A stretch of DNA of 56,806 nucleotides, taken from the NCBI GenBank assembly GCA_015068725.1, contig SVKA01000009.1, positions 1-56,806 of the forward strand, in the 5' to 3' direction. This document shows positions 34,435-43,301 of this stretch, in pieces. Each line of letters begins with the position of its first letter. Position 1 is the first letter of the stretch. The notes under the pieces were generated by a model that did no database searches, was not told the origin of the DNA, and was given only the letters and a program-made list of their open reading frames with translations. The position numbers and the translations under genes are program-made. Source of the stretch: Oscillospiraceae bacterium (GTDB taxonomy: Bacteria > Bacillota > Clostridia > UBA1381 > UMGS1253).

Positions 34435-35232
34435 ATGGGTGAAGTTATAGTTATTACATCCGGTAAAGGCGGCGTTGGCAAGACAACAACAACTGCCAAC
34501 ATCGGCGCGGGACTTGCGCTTAAAAACAAGAGTGTCGTAATGATTGATGCCGATATCGGACTTAGAAATCTTGATGTTGTAATGGGTCTTGAAAACAGAA
34601 TTGTGTATGACCTTGTAGATGTTGTCGAGGGGCGTTGCCGCACAAAGCAGGCACTTATCAAGGACAAGCGTTATGATGGCTTGTGCATCATTCCTGCTGC
34701 TCAGACAAGAGATAAAAACGCCGTTACTCCCGAGCAGATGAAAAAGCTCACAGAGGAGCTAAAAGAAGAGTTTGATTATGTGCTAATTGACTGTCCTGCG
34801 GGCATTGAGCAAGGCTTTAAAAACGCCGTTGCAGGCGCAGACAAAGCTTTGGTTGTAACAACACCCGAGGTTTCTGCGGTGCGTGATGCCGACAGAATTA
34901 TCGGTCTTTTAGAGGCAAACGAGATAAAGGATCCGCAGCTTATTATTAACAGAATTAGACCGCAAATGATTAAAAAAGGTGATATGATGAATGTTGATGA
35001 TATCATTGACATTCTTGCGGTAGGTCTTATAGGTATTGTGCCCGATGATGAAAATATTATCATAACAACAAACAGAGGTGAGCCTGCAGTTGCTGACGAA
35101 AGATCAAAGGCAGGTCAGGCATATCGCAATATTACAGCTCGTATAACAGGCGAAAAGGTTCCGATTATGGAGCTTGAAGCTCCGGGCTTTTTGTCAAAGG
35201 TAAAAAAATTTTTTGGAGTTAAAGCCGATTAA
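34435..35232 (+). CDS. minD: Septum site-determining protein MinD
   Basis: MinD is the membrane-bound ATPase that carries MinC. The 265-residue protein has the deviant Walker A TSGKGGVGKTTTTANIG at residues 6-22, switch I DADIGLRNLDVVMGLEN, and DCPAGIEQGF. The C-terminus ends in a short amphipathic basic helix (FLSKVKKFFG), the membrane targeting sequence. ATG follows AGGAGGA. Length is typical. MinE follows 20 bases downstream, so this bacterium has an oscillation-type Min system. Confidence 0.96.
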   Translation: MGEVIVITSGKGGVGKTTTTANIGAGLALKNKSVVMIDADIGLRNLDVVMGLENRIVYDLVDVVEGRCRTKQALIKDKRYDGLCIIPAAQTRDKNAVTPEQMKKLTEELKEEFDYVLIDCPAGIEQGFKNAVAGADKALVVTTPEVSAVRDADRIIGLLEANEIKDPQLIINRIRPQMIKKGDMMNVDDIIDILAVGLIGIVPDDENIIITTNRGEPAVADERSKAGQAYRNITARITGEKVPIMELEAPGFLSKVKKFFGVKAD

Positions 35233-35252
35233 CAGATAAGGAGGAGCTAAAA

Positions 35253-35627
35253 ATGGACTTTTTCGGTTTGTTTAAAAACAGAAAAAAAGGTTCCGGAAGC
35301 GCTGCAAAAGAAAGATTGCAATTTGTTTTAGTGCATGACAGAGCAGGTGTATCACCGGAGCTTCTTGATAGACTTAAAGAAGAGCTTATGCAAGTAATTT
35401 CAAAGTACATAGAAATTGACCAAAATGAGTTTGATGTGCAGGTTACACGCACAAAGAGTGAAGATGGCGAAAGAATTGTTCCTGCGCTTGTAGCTAATAT
35501 TCCGATTAGTAAGATGAAGGACCCATCACAAGTGGATTCTTCAAAGGAAGAAAAGCCACAAGAAGATAAAAACGAAGAACCAAAAGCAGAAGACGCTAAA
35601 ACAGAGGATGACAAAAAAGACGAATAA
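35253..35627 (+). CDS. minE: Cell division topological specificity factor MinE, with acidic tail
   Basis: MinE triggers MinD ATP hydrolysis and drives pole-to-pole oscillation. The N-terminal 93 residues look like a full MinE: KNRKKGSGSAAKERLQFVLV, RAGVSP, and VISKYIEIDQNEFDVQV. Residues 94-124 form an extra tail of Glu, Asp, Lys and Pro repeats (EEKPQED, EEPKAED), absent from the usual 80-95-residue proteins. It may be a disordered tether. ATG follows AAGGAGGAG. It follows minD and precedes mgsA. Confidence 0.9.
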   Translation: MDFFGLFKNRKKGSGSAAKERLQFVLVHDRAGVSPELLDRLKEELMQVISKYIEIDQNEFDVQVTRTKSEDGERIVPALVANIPISKMKDPSQVDSSKEEKPQEDKNEEPKAEDAKTEDDKKDE

Positions 35628-35657
35628 TGACAGTAACGAAAGGGGATAGCGATTGAT

Positions 35658-36068
35658 ATGAATATAGCACTAATTGCTCATGATAAGAAAAAGGAACTGA
35701 TGGTTGAATTTTGTATTGCGTATAAGGGAATACTTGGCAAACACAACTTGTATGCAACGGGAACAACGGGAAGTCTTGTTATCGAAGCAACGGGATTGCC
35801 TATACACAGATTTTTATCAGGTCCCCAGGGCGGAGACCAGCAAATAGGCGCACGAATTGCATACAACGAGATAGATTTGGTTCTCTTTTTTAGAGACCCA
35901 CTCACTGCTCAGCCACATGAACCCGATGTATCGGCACTATTCAGACTTTGTGATGTGCACAATATTCCGCTTGCAACAAATGTTGCTACTGCGGAGGTAT
36001 TGATACACGGTATTGAGCGAGGCGACTTTGCATGGCGTGATATTGTTAATCCAAAAAATAATGGCTAA
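35658..36068 (+). CDS. mgsA: Methylglyoxal synthase
   Basis: MgsA converts dihydroxyacetone phosphate to methylglyoxal, an overflow from glycolysis under phosphate limitation. The 136-residue protein shows LIAHDKKK at the start, TGTTGSL in the phosphate-binding loop, [13 protein letters not shown], and [14 protein letters not shown] with the catalytic aspartate. Length is usual (about 130-150). ATG follows GGGG further up with modest spacing. It is the last gene of the shape/division block, and a bidirectional terminator follows. Confidence 0.95.
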   Translation: MNIALIAHDKKKELMVEFCIAYKGILGKHNLYATGTTGSLVIEATGLPIHRFLSGPQGGDQQIGARIAYNEIDLVLFFRDPLTAQPHEPDVSALFRLCDVHNIPLATNVATAEVLIHGIERGDFAWRDIVNPKNNG

Positions 36069-36092
36069 TAGCAGATTTTACATTTTAAGATA

Positions 36093-36130
36093 AATATTAA
36101 GCGGTATGAATAATCATGCCGCTTAATATT
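36093..36130 (+). terminator. Long bidirectional terminator after mgsA
   Basis: AATATTAAGCGGTATGA pairs with TCATGCCGCTTAATATT (17 pairs, one wobble) around ATAA, followed by TTG. It overlaps the stop codon of the minus-strand regulator gene and ends both transcripts. The T-run is modest, but the stem is the longest in the window. Confidence 0.7.
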
Positions 36131-36497
36131 TTGTATTAGCTTTTTCTTTTTTCTGTTTATCGTTTAAAAATTCATAAAAATCTTTAATCTGACGTTTGTA
36201 TTCTTCCGTAAGATTGGAAATATCAAGATAGTTGTCAGAGTTATATTCTTGTCGATTTTCGTTAAGATTTGTGCTTTTACTGTTGCTAAAGCCGAGCAAA
36301 TAGTCGGATGAAACCTTAAAAAATTTGCATATTTCCAAAAGCTTTATATAATCCGGCACTCTTTTACCGGCTTCCCAATAGCATATACACGGCCTTGTTA
36401 CATGGAACAAATTAGCAAGCTCCTGTTGGGTGTATCCGCTTTCATCGCGAAGCTGTTTAAAACGCGCGGCAAATATTTGATTGCAATCTTCGGCCAT
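36123..36497 (-). CDS. XRE-family HTH transcriptional regulator
   Basis: A 124-residue regulator with an N-terminal Cro/CI helix-turn-helix (about 9-65; FKQLRDESGYTQQELANLF, then VTRPCICYWEAGKRVP, split at the turn). A linker and a short charged C-terminus (EEYKRQIKDFYEFLNDK) follow, likely for dimerisation. ATG at 36497 is preceded by GGGAG; the frame stays open for 10 codons upstream without a good site. It is monocistronic and convergent with mgsA. Its targets are unknown; the divergent gene is a membrane exporter-like gene, so control of it is possible. Confidence 0.85.
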   Translation of the reverse strand: MAEDCNQIFAARFKQLRDESGYTQQELANLFHVTRPCICYWEAGKRVPDYIKLLEICKFFKVSSDYLLGFSNSKSTNLNENRQEYNSDNYLDISNLTEEYKRQIKDFYEFLNDKQKKEKANTKY

Positions 36498-36643
36498 AGT
36501 AATCATCTCCCAAATATATAATAACACATTAACATTATAGCATTTACGTATTGTTAACGCAATAGAATCTTTTAGGGAATTTTGTCGAATTTAAAGGATA
36601 TAATGAAAAAAATAAGTAATTTAAAGAAAAAAACTTAAAATGA

Positions 36644-36672
36644 TTGATTTTTCCTGTGGTTTAATATATAAT
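36644..36672 (+). promoter_or_regulatory. Sigma-A promoter before the exporter-like gene
   Basis: TTGATT (36644-36649), 17-base spacer, TATAAT (36667-36672), 35 bases before the ATG at 36707. The region between it and the divergent XRE gene is about 146 bases. Confidence 0.7.
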
Positions 36673-36706
36673 ATTATGGTAGTGAGAAAGTAGAAGGAGT
36701 GGAGAA

Positions 36707-37201
36707 ATGTCAGCAGTAGTGGATTTTATTCAAAACACCTTATCAGTTGAGTGGGCAACGCTAATAATTGCAATGCTTCCGGTAGTTGAACTCAGGGGGG
36801 CAATACCATTTGGAATTGCCATGGGGCTCAGTTGGCCGGTGGCACTTATGCTTGGAATTATAGGGAATATGATACCTGTTCCTTTTATAATATGGCTTAT
36901 AAGACCTTTTTTAAATTTCCTGCGTAAAAGAAAATGCTTTGCGTGGTTTGTAAGATGGCAGGATGAAAAAATGCAAAAACATTCAAAAAAAGTAATGCGT
37001 TACAGCTTTTGGGGTTTGTTTTTCTTTGTCGGTGTGCCGCTTCCGGGAACAGGGGCGTGGACCGGTGCGATGGTTGCTGACTTTTTGAAAATGAAAATGT
37101 CAAGCTCACTTATTTCGATCTGCGGCGGAGTTTTGTGTGCCGCAGTGCTTGTTACAATTGCGTCGCTTGGGGTTGTGAGCGGACTTGAGTGGCTGTTATA
37201 A
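36707..37201 (+). CDS. Small multidrug exporter-type membrane protein (COG2426 family)
   Basis: A 164-residue protein with about four helices and the family motifs MLPVVELRGAIPFGIAMG (about 23-40), GNMIPVPFI and FVGVPLPGTGAWTGA. The family is annotated as putative small multidrug export, but its substrate is not shown. ATG follows AAGGAG (GGAGTGGAGAA before the start). It precedes metK by 43 bases and may be co-transcribed with it. Confidence 0.8.
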   Translation: MSAVVDFIQNTLSVEWATLIIAMLPVVELRGAIPFGIAMGLSWPVALMLGIIGNMIPVPFIIWLIRPFLNFLRKRKCFAWFVRWQDEKMQKHSKKVMRYSFWGLFFFVGVPLPGTGAWTGAMVADFLKMKMSSSLISICGGVLCAAVLVTIASLGVVSGLEWLL

Positions 37202-37244
37202 TATCAGAAAATACATACAGATATAAACTAAAGGAGAGATACAA

Positions 37245-38423
37245 ATGAGTAAGAGATTATTTACATCTGAGTCTGTTACAGAGGGACATCCGGATAAAAT
37301 CAGCGATTTGATATCGGATGCGATTTTAGATGATATTTTATCAAAGGATAAAAACGCCCGTGTTGCGTGTGAGGTTACCGTTACAACGGGACTTGTTGTA
37401 GTTGTGGGAGAGATTAGTACAACTGCAGATTTTGACGTACAAACGATTGTGCGCGAAACAGTACGCGGTGTTGGTTATGACAGAGCAAAATATGGTTTTG
37501 ACTGTGATACATGCGCAGTTATAACGGCTCTTGACAAGCAATCACCTGATATTGCACTCGGCGTTGATAATGCGCTTGAGGTAAAAGATGGTGAGCTTTC
37601 AGAGGCTAATGGTGCAGGCGACCAGGGTATGATGTTTGGCTATGCGTGCAATGAAACACCGGTGTATATGCCGATGCCGATATATCTTGCACACAAAATG
37701 GCACAGCGTCTTACTAAAGTGCGCAAAGATGGCGTATTAAGTTACCTTCGTCCTGATGGTAAAACACAGGTTACTGTTGAATATGACGGCGATGTACCCG
37801 TAAGAATTGATACGGTTGTTGTGTCAAGTCAGCACGACGGCGACGTCTCGCTTGAAACAATAAGAAAAGATATCATAGAGCAGGTTATATTGCCAACACT
37901 TCCTGCAAACCTTGTTGATGCAGATACAAAATACTTTATCAATCCGACGGGACGTTTTGTTGTTGGCGGACCTCAGGGCGACTCCGGTCATACGGGAAGA
38001 AAAATTATCGTTGATACATACGGCGGATATTCAAGACATGGCGGTGGTGCTTTTTCGGGAAAAGACCCGACAAAAGTTGACAGAAGTGCTGCTTATGCTG
38101 CAAGATATGTCGCAAAAAATGTTGTTGCAGCAGGGCTTGCTGACAGATGTGAGATACAGATTGCATATGCAATAGGTGTTGCAAAGCCTGTATCAGTTTT
38201 GGTTGATACTTTTGGAACTGCTAAAATTGACGAAGATAAGCTTACTAAGCTTGTAAATGATAATTTTGATTTGCGCCCGAGTGCGATAATCAACACTCTC
38301 GGTTTGAGAAATCCGATTTATAAGCAAACAGCAGCTTATGGACATATGGGACGTGAGGATATTGACTTGCCGTGGGAAAAGCTTGATAAGGCAGAAACAC
38401 TTAGAAAACAGGCAGAAATTTAA
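37245..38423 (+). CDS. metK: S-adenosylmethionine synthetase
   Basis: MetK makes SAM from methionine and ATP. The 392-residue protein has all signatures: [26 protein letters not shown], the P-loop-like [19 protein letters not shown], and the C-terminal [11 protein letters not shown] is needed by the radical SAM enzyme upstream among others. ATG follows AAGGAGAG. The 43-base gap upstream is too short for a SAM riboswitch. A bidirectional terminator lies 11 bases downstream. Confidence 0.97.
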   Translation: MSKRLFTSESVTEGHPDKISDLISDAILDDILSKDKNARVACEVTVTTGLVVVVGEISTTADFDVQTIVRETVRGVGYDRAKYGFDCDTCAVITALDKQSPDIALGVDNALEVKDGELSEANGAGDQGMMFGYACNETPVYMPMPIYLAHKMAQRLTKVRKDGVLSYLRPDGKTQVTVEYDGDVPVRIDTVVVSSQHDGDVSLETIRKDIIEQVILPTLPANLVDADTKYFINPTGRFVVGGPQGDSGHTGRKIIVDTYGGYSRHGGGAFSGKDPTKVDRSAAYAARYVAKNVVAAGLADRCEIQIAYAIGVAKPVSVLVDTFGTAKIDEDKLTKLVNDNFDLRPSAIINTLGLRNPIYKQTAAYGHMGREDIDLPWEKLDKAETLRKQAEI

Positions 38424-38433
38424 AACTTATATA

Positions 38434-38466
38434 AAAAACTCCGAAAACAATTTCCGGAGTTTTTTT
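38434..38466 (+). terminator. Bidirectional terminator between metK and the acetylation cluster
   Basis: AAAACTCCGGAA-like stem: AAACTCCG pairs with CGGAGTTT around an AT-rich loop, with A- and T-runs on either side. It ends metK and the convergent DHHW gene. Confidence 0.8.
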
Positions 38467-38484
38467 GTTGTAATATGAGCTGTA

Positions 38485-39624
38485 TTACTTTACAAATACA
38501 CCAAGTTTTACTGTATTTGTGTCTGTAATAAAGTTTGCTGTGTTGTATAGAACGAGTATATCGCTGATATTGTTTTCTTCAAGATACAACAGTGGATTTG
38601 CATTATAATAACGAAGGTCAAACACGTGAATTTCTTCATAATGATTTGCCAAAAGGGGCAATATACTGTTTGCATAAGAATCTTTGTAAACAGCAAGCTT
38701 TTTGCCGTTTTTATTTGATGATGTTATGCTTATTACAGGGTGGTTGCCATCAAAAAACATGCTGTATTTATCCTTCTTCTCGAGCCAACTATTTTCATAA
38801 AAACTGTTTGATGTTTTGTCTTCGGCAACATACTTAACCTCATAATCAATATCAAATTTTGGCTCGTATATACTGATTGTATCGCCTGAAACATTAAAGA
38901 GTGGAGCTTTTGACCACATTGTGCCGAAAAACTCATTTGATAAATCCTTTTTTGTAAAATCGTTTTCGCTATAAGGTGTTATACCCATTTGTTCGCACAG
39001 ATGTTTATACGATAAATAGCTGCCGTATGCAGTTTGATGATGGTCTGTGCGAAAATATATATATTCATCAAAATTGTCTTTGAGGGCTTGTGTGGGATTG
39101 ATAAAATTAATGTTTGTCTGCGACAATGTATCCTTTGCAAGAGCGGCAACCTGATTTTGTATAGGAGTATAAGCACCATAGGGGAGTTTATCAGACAAAA
39201 CCTCGTACGCCGTTGGTATAAGCATAAGTGAAATGTTATAAGTGCCTTTGCTGCCGAGCTTTTTTAATGAGTTTAGATTTGCCGTCGCAATTTTCAAGTC
39301 CATCGAAACAGGTTTTTCAATAAGATAATCATCATCTGCAAAATATACGCCACCTGATTCTTTTTTGCCAAGCATTTTTTCAAATTGTGCTTTGAGAGCT
39401 ACCAAAGAATTACGAAAAGGAAATTGATCAGTCGAAAAAGCTTCTATATCTTCCATATATTCACCTGACCAAAGGCTTTCAGAGCTGAAGCTTGGAAACT
39501 GTGCAAGCGAACGATTTTCGCTCTCCGAAAACGAGGAGGCGGGTTTTGCAAGACAGACTGTCATTGCCAGTATAAGGATTATGCAAAAAGCGATTGAAAA
39601 CCATTTTTTTATATGTTTTTCCAT
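38485..39624 (-). CDS. DHHW-family protein (AlgJ/DltD-like, O-acetylation partner)
   Basis: A 379-residue protein with an N-terminal membrane anchor (about 8-27) and an extracytoplasmic SGNH-type domain. The family-typical SLAQFPSFS, PFRNSLVALK and YFRTDHHQTAYGSY motifs are present; the histidine-rich motif reads DHHQ rather than DHHW. Later, KDSYANSILPLL carries the second catalytic stretch. Such proteins work with an MBOAT acyltransferase to acetylate surface polysaccharides. It lies 18 bases after the MBOAT gene and ends in a terminator shared with metK. Confidence 0.85.
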   Translation of the reverse strand: MEKHIKKWFSIAFCIILILAMTVCLAKPASSFSESENRSLAQFPSFSSESLWSGEYMEDIEAFSTDQFPFRNSLVALKAQFEKMLGKKESGGVYFADDDYLIEKPVSMDLKIATANLNSLKKLGSKGTYNISLMLIPTAYEVLSDKLPYGAYTPIQNQVAALAKDTLSQTNINFINPTQALKDNFDEYIYFRTDHHQTAYGSYLSYKHLCEQMGITPYSENDFTKKDLSNEFFGTMWSKAPLFNVSGDTISIYEPKFDIDYEVKYVAEDKTSNSFYENSWLEKKDKYSMFFDGNHPVISITSSNKNGKKLAVYKDSYANSILPLLANHYEEIHVFDLRYYNANPLLYLEENNISDILVLYNTANFITDTNTVKLGVFVK

Positions 39625-39642
39625 AAATGAATACCTCCTTAA

Positions 39643-41040
39643 CTAAAATCTAAAATATAAAAACGGATTGTATGCCGAGCTTACAAGATATATTGTGCAA
39701 ACAGCAAGGCTGATAAGCGACAAAATTCCCATTAAAACGTATCGTGTGCGACCTGTGTATTTATCAAAAAGCTTTTTACAAAGTGGCAACGATGCGATTA
39801 TGCCAATAATAAAGATAACGGCGTATGAGTTTATGCTGTATATTGCAGATGCATCAATAAATCCGTTTGAACTTATGCCAATCATGGCTTTAAAGTACGC
39901 AAAGCCTTTTGATAAAGAATCAAAGGCAAATATCACCCAACCGAGCAATATCAATATAATTGAATATATGTGAGCTACAAAGTGCGGAAGCTTTTCAAGA
40001 AGCTTTAACAGGAAGGTTTTTTCGATTATGAGTATAAGTGCAAAATATAATCCCCAAATGGCAAAGTTCCAGCTTGCGCCATGCCAGAAGCCTGTCAAAA
40101 ACCATACAACAAAAATGTTTATATATGTTTGCGCTTTTCCTTTGCGATTTCCGCCAAGGGGAATGTAGACGTATTCACGAAACCATGTTCCAAGGCTTAT
40201 GTGCCATCTGCGCCAGAACTCTGTAATGCTTTTGCTTATATACGGATAGTTAAAGTTTTCCTCGAAGGTAAAACCAAACATTTTTCCAAGACCGATTGCC
40301 ATATCGCTGTAGCCTGAAAAGTCAAAATAGATTTGCAGTGCAAAAGCGATAATTCCAATCCATGCCGATATTACAGAAAGCTCAGGTGCGGGAGTAGCGC
40401 TTATCAAATCCCACAAAGCGCCGACGTTGTTTGCGATAAGCACCTTTTTTGCAAGACCGAGGCAAAAACGTGCCATACCATCAAAAAACACAGAAAAGCT
40501 TTCACGACGGCTGTCAAGCTGTTCGGCGATTGTCTTGTAGCGAACAATAGGACCTGCTATAAGCTGCGGAAAAAGCGTTACATACGCGCCGAAGGATATG
40601 ATGTTCTTTTGAACAGGTGCATCGTGACGGTATACGTCGATTGTATATGACATGGTCTGAAAAGTATAAAACGATACGCCAATCGGAAGTGCAAGCCCTA
40701 ATAAAGCAATATTTGAATTTGTAATGGAGTTTATATTGCTTATAAAGAAGTCGCTGTATTTAAAGAACATCAAAATACCAAGATTTATTATTATATCAAT
40801 TACAAGAACAGTTTTTCTTTTCCATTCACAGCCTTCAAAATGTGCTATTAAACGTCCGTTTGTGTAGTCCACAACCGTTGAAAAAAGCATAATTGTTATA
40901 TACACAGGCTCGCCCCACGCATAAAAAATCAAGCTGCAAAGAAAAAGTATCGTGTTTCTAAATTTTTGTGGTACAGCAAAGTATAAAATCAATACTGCCG
41001 GCAAAAAGAAGTACAAAAACGGTATACTTGAAAATACCAT
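39643..41040 (-). CDS. MBOAT-family O-acyltransferase (AlgI-like)
   Basis: A 465-residue polytopic protein with about 11 helices. Conserved WRRWHISLGTWFREYVYIPL and FWHGASWNFAIWG (about 280-340) carry the invariant catalytic His of the MBOAT family. It resembles AlgI/PatA/DltB proteins, which move an acyl group across the membrane for transfer to an exported polymer. It precedes the DHHW gene and follows the DUF4358 gene. The three genes together are a common layout in gut Firmicutes. Start ATG at 41040 with AAGGAGGAA. The polymer is unknown. Confidence 0.9.
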   Translation of the reverse strand: MVFSSIPFLYFFLPAVLILYFAVPQKFRNTILFLCSLIFYAWGEPVYITIMLFSTVVDYTNGRLIAHFEGCEWKRKTVLVIDIIINLGILMFFKYSDFFISNINSITNSNIALLGLALPIGVSFYTFQTMSYTIDVYRHDAPVQKNIISFGAYVTLFPQLIAGPIVRYKTIAEQLDSRRESFSVFFDGMARFCLGLAKKVLIANNVGALWDLISATPAPELSVISAWIGIIAFALQIYFDFSGYSDMAIGLGKMFGFTFEENFNYPYISKSITEFWRRWHISLGTWFREYVYIPLGGNRKGKAQTYINIFVVWFLTGFWHGASWNFAIWGLYFALILIIEKTFLLKLLEKLPHFVAHIYSIILILLGWVIFAFDSLSKGFAYFKAMIGISSNGFIDASAIYSINSYAVIFIIGIIASLPLCKKLFDKYTGRTRYVLMGILSLISLAVCTIYLVSSAYNPFLYFRF

Positions 41041-41071
41041 ATAGTTCCTCCTTAATATATCAGTTTAAAAC

Positions 41072-41095
41072 TAAAGCGGCGTTGTCGCCGCTTTA
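41072..41095 (-). terminator. Hairpin between the DUF4358 and MBOAT genes (attenuator candidate)
   Basis: TAAAGCGGCG and CGCCGCTTTA form ten perfect pairs around a four-base loop. On the minus strand it is followed by GTTTTAAA, a weak T-run, so it may partly terminate, setting DUF4358 above MBOAT-DHHW, or act as a stabilising mRNA end. Confidence 0.6.
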
Positions 41096-41113
41096 ATAAA
41101 TTTGAAAGTTAAA

Positions 41114-41830
41114 TTATTTTGTTAGAGAGTTAAATGTGCTTACTGCAGATTTTGCACCATCCGCAACAACCAATGCAACGTAAAGTCCGTTTGCATTTAC
41201 GCTGCCTGCCTTAACAAGCTCGTACTGGTCGGGAAGATAATGCTGCCACTGAATATCAAGAGCAGCAAGTCTTTGGTTGAGAACTTCTTTTGCTTTTGCA
41301 ACGCCTGAAGCATCTTTTGCCTTTATAAGAATAATCTCGTTTGATTTAACGTTCATCATTGAACCGTATACTAAAACCTGTTCAAAGTCAGCGGGATTTA
41401 CACCGTATACATCGGCATAATATTCGGTTGGCATCTCAGAGAGAGCGCAAGTTTCCTGAGGCAAAGCGGCTACCATTTTAGCCATAAGGTCTGCAACGGA
41501 AATTGTAACAGCAGGTGCAGGAGTTGGAGTAGGTGTAGCTACAGGAGTAGATGCAGGAGTGTTTGTAGGTGTTATGCTTTCCTGTGGCTTTGAAGTCTGC
41601 TGCAGGGGCTCTTTTGTAGGTTTATTTGTGGGCTTTGCTGTCGGATCGGACACCGGATTTGATGATTCTGTAGGTGCGTCCTCTTTTTCTACATCGCCCG
41701 AAGCATTTGCGTCAACCACGGGTGATGGTGTTGGAGAGGGTGTTACATCATTTGTGGTTTTGCCACATCCGCTAAGCATTGATATAACGAGTGTGGATAC
41801 AAGTGCCAAAATAAGTATTCTTTTTTTCAT
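41114..41830 (-). CDS. DUF4358 lipoprotein
   Basis: A 238-residue lipoprotein: signal peptide with the lipobox LSGC (Cys22), then a Thr/Pro/Ser/Lys-rich linker of about 85 residues (repeats such as TPTPTP and KPTNKPTKE), then the DUF4358 domain (about 110-238, with VLVYGSMMNVKSNEI and HYLPDQYELV). DUF4358 has no known function. This lipoprotein regularly accompanies MBOAT-DHHW pairs, so an accessory role in polymer acetylation at the cell surface is a reasonable inference. The gene is first of the minus-strand triad. Confidence 0.85.
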   Translation of the reverse strand: MKKRILILALVSTLVISMLSGCGKTTNDVTPSPTPSPVVDANASGDVEKEDAPTESSNPVSDPTAKPTNKPTKEPLQQTSKPQESITPTNTPASTPVATPTPTPAPAVTISVADLMAKMVAALPQETCALSEMPTEYYADVYGVNPADFEQVLVYGSMMNVKSNEIILIKAKDASGVAKAKEVLNQRLAALDIQWQHYLPDQYELVKAGSVNANGLYVALVVADGAKSAVSTFNSLTK

Positions 41831-42158
41831 GGTTTATATACCTCCGTTTTTTCTTTTGTTAATTTACTGACAACTATATAGACGCAATAAATTTAAAAAA
41901 GTTTCAAATATTTAAAAAATTTTTTCGATTTTTGTATTTTGCCTGAAAATAGAAAAAAGAAATACAAACAAAGATATTTTACCATAACAAAAAAGCATAT
42001 ACAATAGCTTTGTAAAAAAATGGGGAAAATTATTTTTCAATAATGCTAGAATATTAAATTAGTACTTGATTAAAAGTTATATATTATGGTATAATTTTTT
42101 GTGTGTTAAAAATTACACAAACTGGCTATTAAGTCAGCGAGAAAAAGGAGTGCTTTTT
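41831..42158. other. Intergenic region upstream of the GH99-like gene
   Basis: About 330 bases without a gene between divergent transcripts. It is very AT-rich. It holds the minus-strand ribosome binding site of the DUF4358 gene, and at its right side the promoter of the GH99-like gene. I see no RNA gene, small ORF with a good ribosome binding site, or clear riboswitch. Confidence 0.5.
42066..42095 (+). promoter_or_regulatory. Promoter of the carbohydrate cassette
   Basis: TTGATT (42066-42071), 18-base spacer and TATAAT (42090-42095), about 60 bases before the ATG at 42159. Confidence 0.65.
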
Positions 42159-43259
42159 ATGAACAAATATGATGTTGCAGCGTATGTGTGGCCTGCTTAT
42201 ACTGGTGATGAGCCGAGAAGCAGGATCTTCTGGGAAGAGGGTATTGGAGAGTGGCAGACAGTGAAAAATTCCAAACCAAAAGCGTGTGGATACCATTGGA
42301 ACAGAAAGCCACTTTGGGGATATGTTAACGAAGCTGATCCTTATGTAATGGAAATGCAGATAGAGGCAGCAACAGACCATGGTGTGAATGTGTTTATATA
42401 CGACTGGTACTGGTATGATGGAAGACCTTTTTTGGAAAATTGTCTGAAGGACGGATTTTTAAAGGCTAAGAATAATAACAAAATGAAATTCTATCTTATG
42501 TGGGCAAATCACGATGTAAATTATCTTTGGGATGTAAGACTTGCAGGAAAAACTGACGCTACTGTATGGACGGGCGCAGTTGACCGAAAACAGTTTGAGA
42601 TGATAGGTCGCCGCTGGATAGAAAACTATTTTTGCTGTGATAATTATTATAAAATAGATGGAAAACCTGTTATATGTCTTTATGAGCTTACAAATCTTTT
42701 GAAGGGGCTTGACGGCGCAGAGAATGTAGCGGATGCTCTTTCGTGGCTTGATAATGAAGCGAAAAAAGCAGGATACAACGGTGTTCATTATCAGTACATA
42801 TGCCGAAGCGGAAACAGTGAGGGTCTTGATGGCCTAAAACAGAATTTGGGAGCCACAAATGCAGACCTTTTGCGTCAGCTTGGTATCAGTTCGGTAACGA
42901 ATTACCAGTTTGTAAGCATGACAAACATCGAAAGAGATTATGCGGAGGTCTTGGAAGATGTAAAAAAAGTTTGGAAAGATAATGCAAAAGTATATGATAT
43001 GCCATATTATCCACACGTTGCAATTGGCTGGGACAACAATTTAAGATTTGAGGAATTTCGTCCGAGAATATTAAAGGATAACACTCCTGAAAACTTTGAA
43101 AAGGCACTTCGTGAAGCAAAAAAATATGCCGATGAAAGCGGTGTTTCTCTTATAACAATTAACAGCTGGAATGAATGGACTGAGGGAAGTTATTTAGAGC
43201 CTGATGATTTGTATGGCTATGGATATCTTAAGGCGGTTAAAAATGTTTTTGGTGAGTAA
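42159..43259 (+). CDS. GH99/WbsX-like glycoside hydrolase
   Basis: A 366-residue protein from the ATG at 42159 (AAGGAG eight bases before). It has the WbsX/GH99-like layout: AAYVWPAYTGDEPRS, IYDWYWYDGRPFLE, and C-terminal ITINSWNEWTEGSYLEPDD with the Glu pair usually taken as catalytic in GH99. Similar proteins occur in O-antigen and glycan-processing clusters. There is no signal peptide, so it would act on an intracellular substrate. A 16-base tandem duplication covers its stop codon. The activity is inferred from the family only. Confidence 0.75.
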   Translation: MNKYDVAAYVWPAYTGDEPRSRIFWEEGIGEWQTVKNSKPKACGYHWNRKPLWGYVNEADPYVMEMQIEAATDHGVNVFIYDWYWYDGRPFLENCLKDGFLKAKNNNKMKFYLMWANHDVNYLWDVRLAGKTDATVWTGAVDRKQFEMIGRRWIENYFCCDNYYKIDGKPVICLYELTNLLKGLDGAENVADALSWLDNEAKKAGYNGVHYQYICRSGNSEGLDGLKQNLGATNADLLRQLGISSVTNYQFVSMTNIERDYAEVLEDVKKVWKDNAKVYDMPYYPHVAIGWDNNLRFEEFRPRILKDNTPENFEKALREAKKYADESGVSLITINSWNEWTEGSYLEPDDLYGYGYLKAVKNVFGE

Positions 43260-43280
43260 AAATATTGGTGAGTAAAAATA
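43249..43280 (+). repeat. 16-base tandem duplication at the end of the GH99-like gene
   Basis: TTGGTGAGTAAAAATA (43249-43264) is repeated exactly at 43265-43280. The first copy carries the TAA stop, so the protein is unaffected. It looks like a recent slippage or duplication event, and it also moves the next gene's ribosome binding site away from the stop. Confidence 0.85.
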
Positions 43281-43301
43281 TTATTAAAGGAGATTGCAAA
43301 A

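Noticed and set aside
37202-37244. SAM riboswitch before metK
   Set aside because: The gap of 43 bases is too short and contains only the ribosome binding site and start region.
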